64,000 bases of DNA from Steinernema hermaphroditum (GCA_030435675.1 CM059623.1:9884012-9948011), one strand, 5' to 3'; positions 1-11,487 are shown, counted from the stretch's first letter. The notes: generated by a model not told the origin, from the letters alone. Numbers and translations are program-made.

Positions 1-811
1 ACGGACGAACACCCTGTGAACGCTGCTGGCTTTGTTGCTTTTGTTGTTGCAGGAAGATATTAATCGCGTGTGCAAATAGGTCGCGCGCGCTTCCCTAAAA
101 GCAGTCACGGTCACGGAGATGTGTCGTAAACAAAGACTTTTGGAGACAGTTCCCTATATAGCTGCGTGGCTAGGGCCAACGGAGACGTAAACTTCTGGCC
201 CTAGTCCGCCGAACTTTGGCACATTTACGGGCGCACACGAATATAGAAAAACTCCAAGTTTTTTGACATCTGTGTGTACTTAGGATTTGACGTTTGCTGG
301 ACCGTTTTTTATTTTTGCAAAAAAGAGACACGCCGGCTTTGCAAAGGTTACAATTGTTTGTTTTAGGATAGGAAGCGAATGGATGAAAAGAACTAAATTG
401 AAAAAGTGACAGACTGACTGACGTCTCGGAGGCAAGCCTGTCTGTAAAAGTTTTTTGGAAATGCACCTTGAGAAGACTAAAAATTGACTTCCCCAATCCG
501 CGTTTTTTCGTTTCTACCGTATTAGGTCTAAACTGAGGTAACAACAGTTGGATTTTCTGCAAAATCACGATTCCCCTCTGAAATTTTTCCACTCAAAATG
601 TTGATCTTCTGAACTCTTTTTTAACTTTGCAGCGCCTTTCTTGGTCGACTTCCACTCCGCTCGTGCATAAACAATCGACAAAAGGCAACTCTCCGTCGAA
701 GGAAAATCCCCAACACTTTGTGTGGCGTGCCCGTTGTCTAATCTCCCGACGCACTATTTGCCCACTAAGGTCGCCCTGCAATGCGGTAAAAATGCGCAAC
801 TACCGACTTAC
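1..811. other. No supported gene; probably PTR intron or flank
   Basis: I see no exon with family resemblance here. If the PTR gene to its right is intact, this stretch is its intron, because the exon ending at 812 finishes with a good GT donor and the next recognisable PTR exon is not in the window. Open frames of 68-140 codons on minus have no signal, no repeat character and no family motif. Confidence 0.5.
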
Positions 812-2561
812 AGAAAACGATGAACGGCATCGAGTAGGCGACGCTGGTGATCTTGAAGCCGAAGAGGAGAAGAAGACCGACGCCGGAGACGATGGCCATG
901 GCGGCGGAGATGACGCCGCCAATGGCCAGAAGGGGTCTTGATCGGGTCCACGAGATGACACAGCACATGACAATGGTATAGACGGAGACGACTCCGAAGC
1001 AAGGGCCTAGCATTCTGTAGCGATTTTGTGCAGGATCCTACGGGATAAGGGGTCTACCTGATCAGTTGTTCTCGATCTCGCGCCGATTCCGAGGCCAAAG
1101 TCTCGTAGGTCCACCAAGAAGTCTTGATGAACGGAGAGTGAAAATCGATCAAGAAGTTGGCCAACATCAGCTCCCACTTCTCGGCCAATTCATCCTCATC
1201 TTTTGTCGAATGTCTCAGCGCATACGGTAGCATGATGGCCTTGGCGCCGGCTATTCTCTTCTCGCTGTCCAGCGTAACTCCCCCCAAAAGATGGGCCATG
1301 CCGACAGAGTCGATCGTGAACGATTCGCTGATCTGTCCCAAAATGATGTCATCGATGGATTTGTCGAGGACGCTCTGATCGGAGAGAATGACGAACTTGA
1401 ACGCCTCGACGAGGGGGTTGCTGACACAGATGTTGTCCGGGCTGAAAACACAAATTCGGAGGAAGAATTCGTGTGGGGTTGTGTTTGCAAAAACGAAAAA
1501 GCTGAATGAAGCGTTCACTTTGTAACGTGATACTGGCGCCTTTGATGAATGTACTTTGCGCACGCTGGGCACAAATAGGCGAAAAAAGGTGGTGCTGATC
1601 TTTAATGCTTGTCACTGTCCACACCGCTCATTCCATGAGGTTTTCTTCGGGGAGCGCTTGGAACTCTCGACCGACTTATAGGAATTAGACCGTGTCAAGA
1701 TGTTCACGTTAATTGGATTAGAAGTGCCTTCCGATTATCTCTTCAGTTTTAATCCTCTTAAAACCGTCTTCCCCCGTTTTCCGATCCAAATTCCGTCTCT
1801 CTATTGACTCGTGGCTTCAACCGAAAGTCCCCAACAGTTGATTGTAATTCGCATAATTCCGCGCTAATCCGCTCATCTGCACTAATCATCGAATTCGTAC
1901 AGTCGTCTTACGTAATTAGTCGTGCGGCGTTCGCACGTCAACGAGACTGTCAATGAGTGCGCGCGCTGATGAGTTGCCGCGCGCCTCTTGAACTCGATTG
2001 GAACGGCGAAATCGCTACCTGCTCATGTTGTTCGGCGCCAGGAAGACCCCCAGGGCGCGGCCGAGCTCCGGCGGCATCGGGAACTTGACACAGAGCGAGG
2101 GGTAGGTGACCCGTTTGGAGGCGGCGTCCTCGACTGTCTGCGACTGGATCATCGTCCAGAGCTGCATGGCCGCATGCATCACCAGTGGATTGAGGATGTC
2201 GGCGCCGTCCCGCTCTCCTGTCACTATGATGTAGCCGGCTCGGCGAATATCGTACCTAAATTGAGGTCAGAGAGCTATATCCAATTGCCGGGTACCTTCG
2301 GGTGGCATAGAAAGGGTCGGTGTCGTTGATGTGGAAGAGATCGTCGAGATGCCGGAGTTCGTCCCTCGCCTTGGCATCGGTGGGTGTGTAAAGCTCCAGT
2401 TCATCTTTCATGAACGCCTCCGAGTGCCTGAGAAGGCCACTGGAGAGGACGAGCGTGAGGAGGAAGGGGACGACGATGAAAGGGTACGGACAGGCGACCA
2501 CGTAACGCACATAGTGGGCGAAGAGCAGGGCGAAGCGTCTCTCGACACAGTCGATGCGCAT
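812..2561 (-). CDS. Patched-related (PTR) membrane protein, 5' part
   Basis: Four exons fit in frame: 2561-2296, 2255-2019, 1441-1058 and 1014-812, giving the first ~363 residues of a protein that is usually about 900 aa. The start MRIDCVERRF is typical of nematode PTR proteins. It is followed by a hydrophobic first segment (about residues 17-42) and a long extracellular loop. Exon 4 (about residues 297-363) starts the sterol-sensing-domain block, with SRPLLAIGGVISAAMA and ITSVAYSMPF. PTR proteins are RND-superfamily membrane proteins related to Patched; in C. elegans they act in cuticle, moulting and membrane traffic. An in-frame TGA lies two codons before the ATG, supporting this start. No downstream exon is visible, so the gene either continues beyond the left edge or is truncated. 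The family call is firm; the specific paralogue is unknown. Confidence 0.85.
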
Positions 2562-3120
2562 GCCTCATCCAGGAATCGCCTCGGGAAGGCAACGACGTCT
2601 TCTTGGGACCGAGAGCAACAACGCCTCGTTACAGGGCCGCGCGTACTCGCCACCGGGCTGCGGGATAGTGTGGGAGGGGTCAGCAAACTTCGAGGGGCGG
2701 TCGTCCGCCGGCTGACCACCGCGAGGTTTTTGAGGGAGCGCCAGCGTTTTTTGCGCGAGACCGCGGGTCACCCGAGTTCGCGTAAGTCGTGTAGCGTAAC
2801 GGTCACAGCGCCGCCAGTCGACCGCCGCCGATTGTGCAATTATTCGATCGGATATCGAAGGGATATATCAATGCGCGAATAAACAAACCGGGCGGCGAGC
2901 GATTAAGAGGTGTGTATTGGGCTTTCATTTGGGCGACAAGGGGCTATACTTTTTATTAAGAGCCAGGCACTTGACCGATTCTCTGAACTGTAACAGTAAT
3001 CGGATGACCACACGTAATCTCTCGGGGAACGTTTGATCAAATGAACGAAATTGATGGAAAATGCAGAAGTAATGGAGCAGTTGTAGTCATTTTTATTTTG
3101 ACATGTTCGGAACAGTTGCA

Positions 3121-3393
3121 TCATTGGCGGTCGATTTTCACAAATTCAGCACAGAAGCGTTCATCTCCAGTTTGTGCGACACATTCCTTCAATGCGTAAT
3201 AATTGCGTTGGAGACCGTTCTTGAAATGATAGCGATAGTAGCAGTCTGTTGGATCCATCGACTCGGCACAGTGGTCATAGATGTCTTCCGGAGGTGGCAG
3301 AAAGTGGACGCGATTGACCGATTTGCGATAAGAGAGGCGATCGAAGCGGCCAAACGCTGAGGCGCAGAGAAGAAGGAGTAGAATCAGCTTCAT
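3121..3393 (-). CDS. Small secreted 4-cysteine peptide
   Basis: A single-exon 90-aa protein beginning MKLILLLLLCASAFG, an obvious signal peptide. I start at 3393 because the signal peptide begins there; an upstream in-frame codon would add a hydrophilic leader. The mature part is charged and carries four cysteines, arranged as a Cys, seven residues, a Cys-Tyr-Tyr, then about 20 residues and a second pair. The same spacing recurs in the secreted peptide at 38428-38771, so I treat the two as one unnamed family. No function can be assigned. Disulphide bonding outside the cell is an inference from the signal peptide and even number of Cys. Confidence 0.65.
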   Translation of the reverse strand: MKLILLLLLCASAFGRFDRLSYRKSVNRVHFLPPPEDIYDHCAESMDPTDCYYRYHFKNGLQRNYYALKECVAQTGDERFCAEFVKIDRQ

Positions 3394-3459
3394 CGTCGAG
3401 TGATCAGATGGTACTGAGGGTTCATCTTTTGAAGGCCTAATCAAAAAGCCTTTTTTGAT

Positions 3460-3642
3460 TCAAAATGTGTAGTTGACATTTAGGGCGATGCGTTGACATT
3501 TATCAACGCCCACATTAGTAATACGGTACCTTTTTTCTGCTTCTTGAAATAGTCTGCGGGGTATTCTTTCCGTGGCACGGGAGAGACGATCAATTTCTCG
3601 CACAGTCTCTTTGTATTCCGGAACGAATTTTTGACATTTAGG
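3460..3642 (-). CDS. Possible terminal exon of a small secreted protein
   Basis: A 60-codon open exon follows a clear acceptor (TCCTGTCAG) and ends in TGA. It is charged and helical-looking (for example VREIDRLSRATERIPRR) with two cysteines. A hydrophobic start, MFIPLLVVAFQ, lies just upstream on minus (3725 downward), but I could not join the two in frame without an implausible intron. It may be a decayed neighbour of the 4-Cys peptide gene at 3121 or an unsolved exon of a real gene. Confidence 0.3.
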   Translation of the reverse strand, partial: PKCQKFVPEYKETVREIDRLSRATERIPRRLFQEAEKRYRITNVGVDKCQRIALNVNYTF

Positions 3643-3963
3643 CTGACAGGATGACGGCGCTATTCATGTGAATCGGGAAGCTTGATCAGAATCTGAAAAG
3701 CCACCACGAGCAGTGGGATGAACATGATTGAGAATCGGAGACTGCCATCACTGATGAATCGCTGAAATTTCACAATCCGAGCCGGAGTCGGCTTGGCTCA
3801 GATGGATGCAAAGCTCTCCTTTTGCAAAAAACATTCCGTTAACTCTATCATCCATCCGCCTAATGGATAATTTCCTGGTTGTTCATTTTATTAATCCAAT
3901 TGAAATGTTTTTCCCCTTGGATATGGCAGCACCTCTACTTTATCACATTTCCCGTTCCTTTTG

Positions 3964-5037
3964 ATGTCCCGAATTGTTTTCCTGGTCTTCATATTTCACC
4001 TAAACATCAACGTCATACGTCCCGATTCCTTCCAAACGAAGGTGTCCAGTGAGTTTTTGGACTCCCGCGAAACGTATGACTTTGTGGAGCTATTGCCAGA
4101 GGAAGTGGACAAGTTCTTCTACTCTGTAGGTTCAAATCCGAGGGTAGAAGTCTAGGTTGTTTTAGCTTACTGATAGCGAGAATTTGATATGGCAAACAAT
4201 CTATCTGCAGCAACTGGCCACCTACAGCAACGACCCCGAAAACACTACGTTTGAGGTTTTGGACCAGGCGGCTCGCAGTATCAATGCAGATATCGCAAGA
4301 CGAATGCTGGAACCACGAAGGGCCATTATGGATGCCATTGCACGCCTTGGAAATGATTCAGCTGAGTACGTTCTTGAGGTACGTTGAATGAGGTCTCAAC
4401 ATTGACGCGGGAGTTAACATTCGATAGCTGTGAGTGAGGGTATCTACTTCTGAATTCTATCTTCAAATTAAATTTTGGACCCGACTCTCTACTTGTATAT
4501 ATGTCTTTCTTCACTTGTTCACATACAGTAAAGCAATGTGCTAACAAGTTCTACCCTACAGTAACCAGAGAAATTCTGCGAAGATTCCCTCGTTGCCCCT
4601 CTCAAGAAGGTCCAATTTGACCTTTCTTCCGCCTCACCTGTGAGAGATTCGTTAAAAACGTTATAGTTCACAACAGTTATCCGGACACGCTAATCAGCAT
4701 CTTTGTTGTTCTGATCGCAGCTTTTCAAGAAACCAACATTCAGGCTTACACAGCATTTCGCTGGATGCGAATGGATATGGGAAACCGTGTGAAAGTCCTC
4801 CGCACGATTCTGAACGTTTGTAAGACGGGAAAAGCGCTGCCGAAAGAGCAAATGGACGACATAGCGACCGAGTTTCCTGTGATTCCGAGATACATTCAAA
4901 GTGAGCTCCGATCTCTTTTCTTATCCAAGCACATGGATTCAGACGAGAATGTACTCATATTGATGGCAAAGTCAAAAACAATGAAGATATCCGAGTTGTA
5001 CGACGAAATGGTGCTGGAAGCGAAGCGACTTATTTGA
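3964..5037 (+). CDS. Divergent fatty-acid/retinol-binding (FAR)-like protein
   Basis: The ATG at 3964 opens a signal-peptide-like start (MSRIVFLVFIFHL). Exon 1 (to 4125) contains LLPEEVDKFFYS, the hallmark start of the FAR fold. Exon 2 (4211-4378) continues in frame with a helical segment, and exon 3 (about 4721-5037) ends with a FAR-like C-terminal half (MRMDMGNRVKVLRTIL, then KALPKEQMDDIATEFP). FAR proteins are nematode-specific, all-helical, secreted lipid carriers. The join from exon 2 to exon 3 is not in frame with the obvious donor and acceptor, so there is either an extra exon in 4540-4720 or the copy is damaged. Its stop overlaps the 3' end of the converging gene (5030-5037). Signal, motif and length all support FAR; intactness is uncertain. 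Confidence 0.6.
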
Positions 5038-5837
5038 CTTGACGTGGATCCGGAATGCCACCGCTCTTCTTTAGAACCTCTATGAATTGGCTGACCCTGT
5101 CGACTAACGGAATTTTAGTGTAATTATTGATGAATTCCATAGTTCTCGGCTCTAAACTCTAAAGTTTCTCTTAAGTGATCGCTCATCGTACCTTTAATGA
5201 ATTTCGCCAAATTGGCGAATTGGCTCATGAGGTCTTCCTTATCTTGAGTGGAGAAGTTTAGAGGACCTTTGTAGAGTTCAATCATCACGAACATGAGTAC
5301 GGAAGCTGAGTTCCAATTGTCGTTTACGTAGTAGGCGCGGAGGAGGATGTTGGTAAACTGAGATCAAGCGTCTCCTCTTTTTCTCTTCTCGGTTCGCTCA
5401 CCTTTGAGATCTTATCGATCACCTTCTTCGGCATATTGAGCGTGTCGAAGAGCAGGCCTGCTCTCAATAACTCTGTTTCATTTGGAAGAATGTGGGCTTG
5501 AATGAGTCCCAGAACGTCTTCGGCCGTGCTCGCTTCTCCTGTTATGTAGTAGTGCTTAATGTTTGGCTTCAGTGCGATGATTTTGAACTGAGTCGGTATG
5601 GAAAGACTGCCGATCGCATTGCGTAGCACTTGTGGGAAGAAATCTGGAAGATAGTCTTGCATAGCGTGGATCTATAGATAGTGGCTTACGGGCCATATCG
5701 AATCTGTTGACGTAGTATTCGTCAGTCGGATTGTAGGGTAGGCAGCTATCACCGATTTGCTTGCAGCCAAGATCGGTGTAATCAACATAGGCGAATGAGA
5801 TGGGAAGAAACAAAAAAAGGAGCAAGCCGAGGGCCAT
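5030..5837 (-). CDS. Divergent FAR-like secreted protein
   Basis: Four exons (5837-5690, 5655-5402, 5357-5192, 5151-5030) give an in-frame protein of about 229 aa. It begins with the signal peptide MALGLLLFLFLPISFA, followed by a short Cys-containing segment (GCKQIGDSCLPYNP) that ordinary FAR proteins lack. The next exon carries YLPDFFPQVLRNAI and a run of amphipathic helices. The C-terminal half has the FAR-like pattern (LNFSTQDKEDLMSQFANLAKFIK). The introns are only 34-46 nt. The last codons overlap the stop of the converging FAR-like gene by 8 bp. Family membership rests on helix pattern and gene plan rather than strong identity; a profile search (Pfam Gp-FAR-1) would decide. Confidence 0.6.
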
Positions 5838-6019
5838 CGTGACGTTTACGTAGAAGAAAGACGGATGCGCTTCGACAGACAGGGAATGAAAGAGGGTCGC
5901 TCGGAATAACAGTTTTGCATTACAGAGATGGCTCAAGTGATGTGAGAACACGAGACAAAATAAATGACTAGGGGCGAAAATCAGCAGGAAATCCCGATAA
6001 GAATCTTTCTGAAGCATTT

Positions 6020-7920
6020 TTGGGATGGGACCTTACCACGGTTGGACATCCTTATGTTTGAGCTCGAATTTTGAGAATATAGCGAGAAGATACATGAGAA
6101 TTGACTGAGTTTATTTTTAACTATAGAATCAACACTGTGCAAGGCGTCTCATAAAGCAAAAAGAAGAACGATATCGGCACCGAGGTAGGACCGATCGGTG
6201 GCTATGCTCTTCATGTGGGAACCATTGACAGTCCAGAAGTAGAATTTCATTTCATCAGGCTCTCAAGCTGGCAGAACACCAGCATCTTGGATGAGGACAA
6301 TGTATGCGTGAAGTACGGTATGGTTATGTTTACCGACTGCCGAATAATGTAAACGTTACATAATGTAAACGAACTGCCGTTTTTGAATTCCTATGGTCGT
6401 TATTACCATTGGTAGTGCACGCGAAGGAGGTGAAGACAAAGACTATGTGCATTTATTCAGCGTAGTAGTATAACAGTACTTCATTACACCTGAAAGTGAC
6501 ACCTCTACACATTTATAACGACGGCATGAAACTTCCTACAAAGCGCACACGTTGAAAGGAAGAGCTTGACACTCCATTTCGAGAAAAGCAGGACGAAAAC
6601 TGCATCGACATCTAATCCACATGAGTCACTGAAATGACGTAGACGCCGTGAGCTTTGGAAAGCCGACAACTCTCAGAAATGTGGCCATTCTCATCTGTTT
6701 CGTGCAGCTGACTAAGTACATTTCTTGACCTCGGTCACTAAAAAACCTAATTGGGAAATGAATGACGCGATTTTTGGAAAATCTCCACGCTTCCAACAGC
6801 TGCGTTTGGAATTCGCACAGGCATAACTGAGAAGCCGACGGTCTTCAGGCGTAATTGCTACGTTTGTTCTTCACAGGATGGCGAATTCGACGAAAATATT
6901 TCTTTGTTTTCCTTGTCATTCCGACGAGGTAAGCCTTAGGCGACGTCTACATTACATAAAGTGAGCATTTAACGTTAAAAGTTTCCTATCCATTAGCGTC
7001 GAACGTGTTTGTTTCCCATGTATTAGTTCACAACGTGTCTTATGGCTGAACTTATACGTTCCACACTGATCAGCCACTCATTCATTTGTTAGATCGTCAT
7101 AAGTGTGAGTTTACGTATTTTGTGATAAGTCTTACGCGATCGGCTGATTCGCTTCCTCCGGAATTCGTGTGGCGCGAGAGCGACGCGTCTGTTGATGGAT
7201 ATAAACGTAACTGCGACTAATTGCTTTCGCTTTTGATTGTCAACATGCGAGAAATGAGGTGCCCATTAGATTAGACTGCGGTTTCATTGATCATTTTTCT
7301 GCGAATTCCCATTGATACTACCTCTGCTCATCGAAAAGGCTTATGGTTAGGCTAGTTCTACTCAATATTGTTTTTCTTTTTGTATGGGGACAAGTAGTTC
7401 CTAGAGCATGACGTTCTCCGAGTCAACATCTTCCTTTTCCAGCTTTTCCACTTTCTGTGCACTGTGCTATATGTTTAACGTACAGAAATGTATTTCTACT
7501 CTTGGTTTGTGCGCCAAACACACCTGTTTTTGAGGAGATCTTGTTATCGCAGACTCGGCTATTCCCACGTGTTTCTCTCTTTTTCTTATCCACACGAGGT
7601 GCGCGCCTATGTGTGCACTTTGGTCCCGGCAGGCATGTCCACGTCCTCCTACGTGACCTCGAATCCAACTCTGTCGCCAGGCTACAAACTGGCGTTACTC
7701 ATCGGGTGAGCTGAAGGCTCTCGAACTCGTGCGCCCATCTCCCCTCACGCAATAAGCGCCTATCAGTCGGACAACGTTGGCGTTCCCATAGAAACTCATT
7801 CGAGTACTTGCGTTGTTCGTCGCGTCTGCGCGTCATGTAATGCACAGCCATTAGGCGCTCATGTGTGTGCCAATCGTCTTTTTAGAGCACCTGGGTATTT
7901 TGAATGAGCTCCAGGAAGGC
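6020..7920. other. Intergenic, no supported gene
   Basis: No convincing exon was found in this stretch. A short coding-looking piece at about 7642-7708 on plus ends at a good donor (GG|GTGAGC) and could be a 5' exon of the 7921 gene, but it does not join in frame. Around 6345-6375 there is a small repeat of AATGTAAACG with a nearby palindrome; I attach no function to it. Confidence 0.4.
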
Positions 7921-8343
7921 ATGGCCAATCGAAGAAACAAAAAGAAGCCAAACAAGAAGCCTCCTGGTGACGCTTTGGCGAATCAATTGGAAAAGATAGA
8001 GGTGAGGAAGTCGCCGGAGAGGGAGCTCAACTACGAGGAGACGTCGATGACGGCGTCGTTCACACGAAAGGTGCGCTTGAGACGGAGATAATGGCGCCAT
8101 TTGATGGGTCAATTACAGAGAGAAAACCACGTCATGCAAGTGAACTGCAAGTTCCGCAGCACTTGCAAGTTGGAAAAGACGATCTGCGTGGGCATCCCGT
8201 CCACGAGTACGGTCTGCGTGCACCAGCACTGCTACGCCGCGGTTCCGAAGGTGGCCGCTCCGCCGCCGTCGCCTCCTCGCGTAGATAAGGTCACAATAGT
8301 GAACAAGGTGAAGATGAAGTACGGGAAGCAGAGCTTTAAGTGA
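7921..8343 (+). CDS. Basic, cysteine-containing small protein, unknown function
   Basis: Two exons (7921-8070 and 8119-8343) separated by a 48-nt intron give a 124-aa protein. The first half is strongly basic and disordered (MANRRNKKKPNKKPPGD). The second half has six cysteines in about 30 residues (CKFRSTCKLEKTICVG, then VCVHQHC), a Pro-rich stretch and a Lys-rich tail. There is no signal peptide at this start, so it may be nuclear or cytosolic. An upstream exon supplying a different N-terminus cannot be excluded. I do not recognise the family; the Cys cluster could bind metal. Confidence 0.55.
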
Positions 8344-9068
8344 ATCACTGTCGCTTGTTTTGTTGTTTGCCCACACGCATAAAGGTTGTTGTGCGCCGAG
8401 AAGAAGACGTCATTGGGCCCTCTAAGTTCATGTTTATCCATAACACCCGTAACCTGTAGAATCATTTGACTAATCTCTTGGGCTTAAAAATTTCGCATAG
8501 CGTGAACACCTCAGATTTTCGCGATGCTTACGATAAAATCCATTGGCTGAGTTATTGAATACAGTTAGCTCTCACTTCATACATATAATGATTTGCGGCT
8601 TGTCCATTGCATTCGTCTTGTTGTTCGAGGTGAAGATACATCTCTACAGGGTGACTAGAAAGTTCTGTGAAATTTAAAGCAGGCTTTTTATGATAGAAAA
8701 CGCATCAAAATCGGGAAACTACACTATTCAGCACGCAAAATTACATACATAGAGACACGACGTGGTCATATTTAGCGTCGATACAGAGCTGAAAATTAGG
8801 CCTTAAGGTTTTCCAAACTAATCTTTTCCCAAGGATGCTTCAGAACTCTCTTGTGAGAGTATGTGGTGGTTAGGCGTTTTCGCCAGGCTTTTTTCCGGAA
8901 TAACCTAATTGCGCAATTCATGGACGGCCAGATGACACAAGAAGCTATCTATTTTCGAACTTTATTCGATGCAACCTATCCACTTGATGTTTGCTCGCAG
9001 CCTTAAGCGTTGATATTTCCCTTCAGGACGCACGTAAAGCGTGTAAGGTGGAGGTATGTAGCTAATTT
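8344..9068. other. Intergenic, nothing recognised
   Basis: No exon, RNA gene or clear repeat unit was recognised on either strand. Confidence 0.4.
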
Positions 9069-10077
9069 GAGACGCTGGAACTATGAGAATCCTGAAGACT
9101 ACTATGGGGGGCTCCCAGAGCTGTTAGACGATTCAATCGGATATCCGATTTAACCGGTTGAATCGACTGATGAGTCAATCGGCCGATTAATCAATCGAAT
9201 CGCCGATTACGATTCGATTGGTTTTCAACCGATTGGCCAATCGGCCCAATCGACTCGATTGACGATTCAACTGATTGGGCGATTCAATCGAATCAATCGA
9301 CTCATGAGTCGACTCAATCGACTCATCAATCGACACCTCAAATCAAGCGAAAACCGGCAGTCACATATATACCCCAGGCAGTCCCAACCGTCTCTTTGCG
9401 TCGGTACAGAGCGGGCAGACGAACAAAGAAGTGACGCGTGTGTGCAAACTGGCATGCACCTTTTTCTCTGTTCGTCTGTTTCACTCCTACCGTTTCGCAG
9501 AGACGGTTGACCAAAGATGGGGTCAGCGAGTTTGCACACACGTGTCACTTCTCTATTCGTCTGCCCGCTCTGTACCGACGCAAAGAGACGGTTGGGACTG
9601 CCTGGGGTATATATGTGACTGCCGGTTTTCGCTTGATTTGAGGTGTCGATTGATGAGTCGATTGAGTCGACTCATGAGTCGATTGTTGAAATCGTCAATC
9701 GAGTCGATTGGGCCGATTGGCCAATCGGTTGAAAACCAATCGAATCGTAATCGGCGATTCCTTACTTCAATCGACTGACGATTCAATCAATCAATCGATT
9801 GAACTAATTAACAACTCTGGGGGCACCCTCGCGCCATCGGCCACTTCGACGACTTCGGACGGTCACCGTGTCATGCCTTCGGCTGCCAGCGTCCCCCTCG
9901 GGACTTCAAGTCCGGAATCGGAGCCCCAGCTCCTGTCTTCCCCGACTACGACGAGCTCAACCAGGAGCTGGACGACGAGCTGGACGACGAGCTCGACGAC
10001 GACCTGAACCAGGAGACGTCCCGACCTGGACTTCCGATTACTGCTAAAATCGCAGCAATGCTGAGTGAAATAAACGT
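9069..10077 (+). pseudogene. Third, broken copy of secreted-peptide gene B
   Basis: Bases 9069-9112 match the intact B genes (coding RRWNYENPEDYYGG), and bases from about 9821 resume with GHPRAIGHFDDFGR. Between them sits a ~705-bp foldback element. The signal-peptide half is absent: upstream sequence no longer resembles B. The 3' part stays open and has gained an acidic repeat (three units of LDDE/LDDD after DELNQE). A ~10-nt deletion then shifts the frame, so the cysteine-containing end of B is replaced by a different tail. I call it a pseudogene because it lacks a start and is interrupted. Confidence 0.8.
9113..9820. mobile_element. Foldback element with long imperfect inverted arms
   Basis: Two arms of about 300-340 bp are near-perfect reverse complements: roughly 9113-9452 against 9522-9820, around a loop of about 70 bp. 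The outer arms are built from short repeats of CGATTGA/TCAATCG and GACTCA/TGAGTC. The inner arms hold a non-repetitive block (GTCTCTTTGCGTCGGTACAG and its complement). The termini share AGAGYTGTTA. It interrupts gene-B coding sequence between two G-rich flanks, so the exact target duplication (2-6 bp of GGGGGC) cannot be resolved. There is no transposase frame, so a non-autonomous foldback/MITE-like element is the best description. Confidence 0.75.
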
Positions 10078-10134
10078 TGCATGAATATGCATATATTATA
10101 TTTATATATTCACATTCATAACATATAGCGGACG

Positions 10135-10390
10135 TCTTTCATGTGTGCCCCAGCGATCGGTCGGGAGGTCCAATCGCTCTCTCTGAGGCTGTCTGAGCCG
10201 AGTGAGTTGAGTGAGCAATCGTTCTCGCCCGTCGTTGTTGGCGCAATGATTGCCCCCTGATTTGCCGTAGTTCCACCGTCTTGCCAAGAAGCCTGTCACT
10301 GCCGCCTGACTCCACCCGCGCCCCAGAGAAGCCGAAGAAGCGCTACAACTCCGAAGTCCGCGAAGCCAGCTGCCCTGATGGTTCCCGGTG
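10135..10390 (+). repeat. Dispersed repeat family R, copy 1
   Basis: This shares long blocks with 25925-26185, 29390-29845 (reverse) and 32395-32880: GATCGGTCGGGxxGTCCAxTCGCTCTC, a GCCGAGTGAGTTGAGTGAG block, and a segment that in the best copy codes SRSSTVLPR. The unit is unclassified. See the copy at 32395 for the longest form. Confidence 0.6.
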
Positions 10391-10399
10391 CTCCACCGA

Positions 10400-10980
10400 C
10401 GCTCTACAATTAGAGAAGCGATTTCACCAGTGGGTCACGATCACGAAATTAGTCAAGATTACATTTGTATTCGACTTTAGACAACGAATCATATGATTCA
10501 TAACATAATAAAACAAGAACTGTTGTCAAAGTGGATGTATTGAGAAAATCTTCTCCAATAAAGCCCTTCTGCAAACCAATATTTGGTCTGCTTACGATCA
10601 AACGAGCTGCGTTGTTGTTCCTCTAAGTGCAAATCATTACAAATGGCGGCGACCTTATCTCTGAGCGCACTTCAGTAAAAAGTCTCAATTTTGTCGTTCA
10701 GCGCGTGATGGTTCTTGATCTTTTGTTAAGGGAGCGACTCCAAAGTGTCGGCTTTAGCACCGCGATAAGCGCCTATATGTAACTGATTTACAGCTTTGGA
10801 TTTTTTCGGGCGATCACGCGACTTTTGGAGGGAAATCGACGTCACCGGAGGCGGCAGAATATGTTACTCTGATGTGTCATTACGAACGTCACGTTGGGGG
10901 CCTTCTGCTGTAAATTCCCGTGATTTCCTCAGTTCTTGTATCCTGAACAGTTCAATATAAGAATGCGGTTCATCTTCCTT
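10400..10980. other. No gene recognised
   Basis: No supported exon lies here. Just after it, an ATG at 10963 opens a hydrophobic start (MRFIFLVCFGQTTVLI) that stops after 27 codons, inside sequence shared with the inverted copy at 21.8 kb. It may be a relic signal-peptide exon. Confidence 0.35.
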
Positions 10981-11487
10981 GTTTGTTTTGGGCAAACGAC
11001 TGTTTTGATAAGGAGTTCCTGGCGCCTGATTATCAAAGGGCTTTAGGTGAAAGGTAACCGGACGTCGCCCTTTGTGGCGCCGCTTTTAACATTTAACAAA
11101 AGATAACTGCTTATGAACAGTCGCGCGAAGCACAATCGACGTCCCGTTGTAAACGCAGATTTCATTATGCTATTCTACATATTTGTGAATTGCTGGCACT
11201 CAGATGACAGACGACTGAAGAAGAAGATCCTAAAAATGACGGTCCATCTGTAGGTGACTGGTTGATCTATTTGAGGGAGGAAGATCTCTGATCTTCGATC
11301 GGCTTTTGTAATTCCAGAACTCAGGACAAACATTACTCAGCAGGAATGTTAGTATATCCGGGGCATGGGAACGTTTCATGCCCACTGCACATGGCTCCAC
11401 CCACAAGCCTCCACTAAAAAGGAGTGCTTCGACACAGATTGTCATTGTGCCCTGTCATCGTCACAGTGACTAATCGTCTATTTGCAG

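Noticed and set aside
170..592. 140-codon frame on minus at the left edge
   Set aside because: No signal peptide, domain or splice support, and low-complexity basic composition. Treated as non-coding.
6345..6375. Two TGTAAACG words as forkhead (DAF-16/PHA-4-like) sites
   Set aside because: Short words expected by chance in AT-rich DNA, with no nearby gene to regulate.
9267..9786. Overlapping 67-115 codon frames in the foldback element
   Set aside because: They arise from the palindromic repeats, appear on both strands as mirror images and lack any domain.
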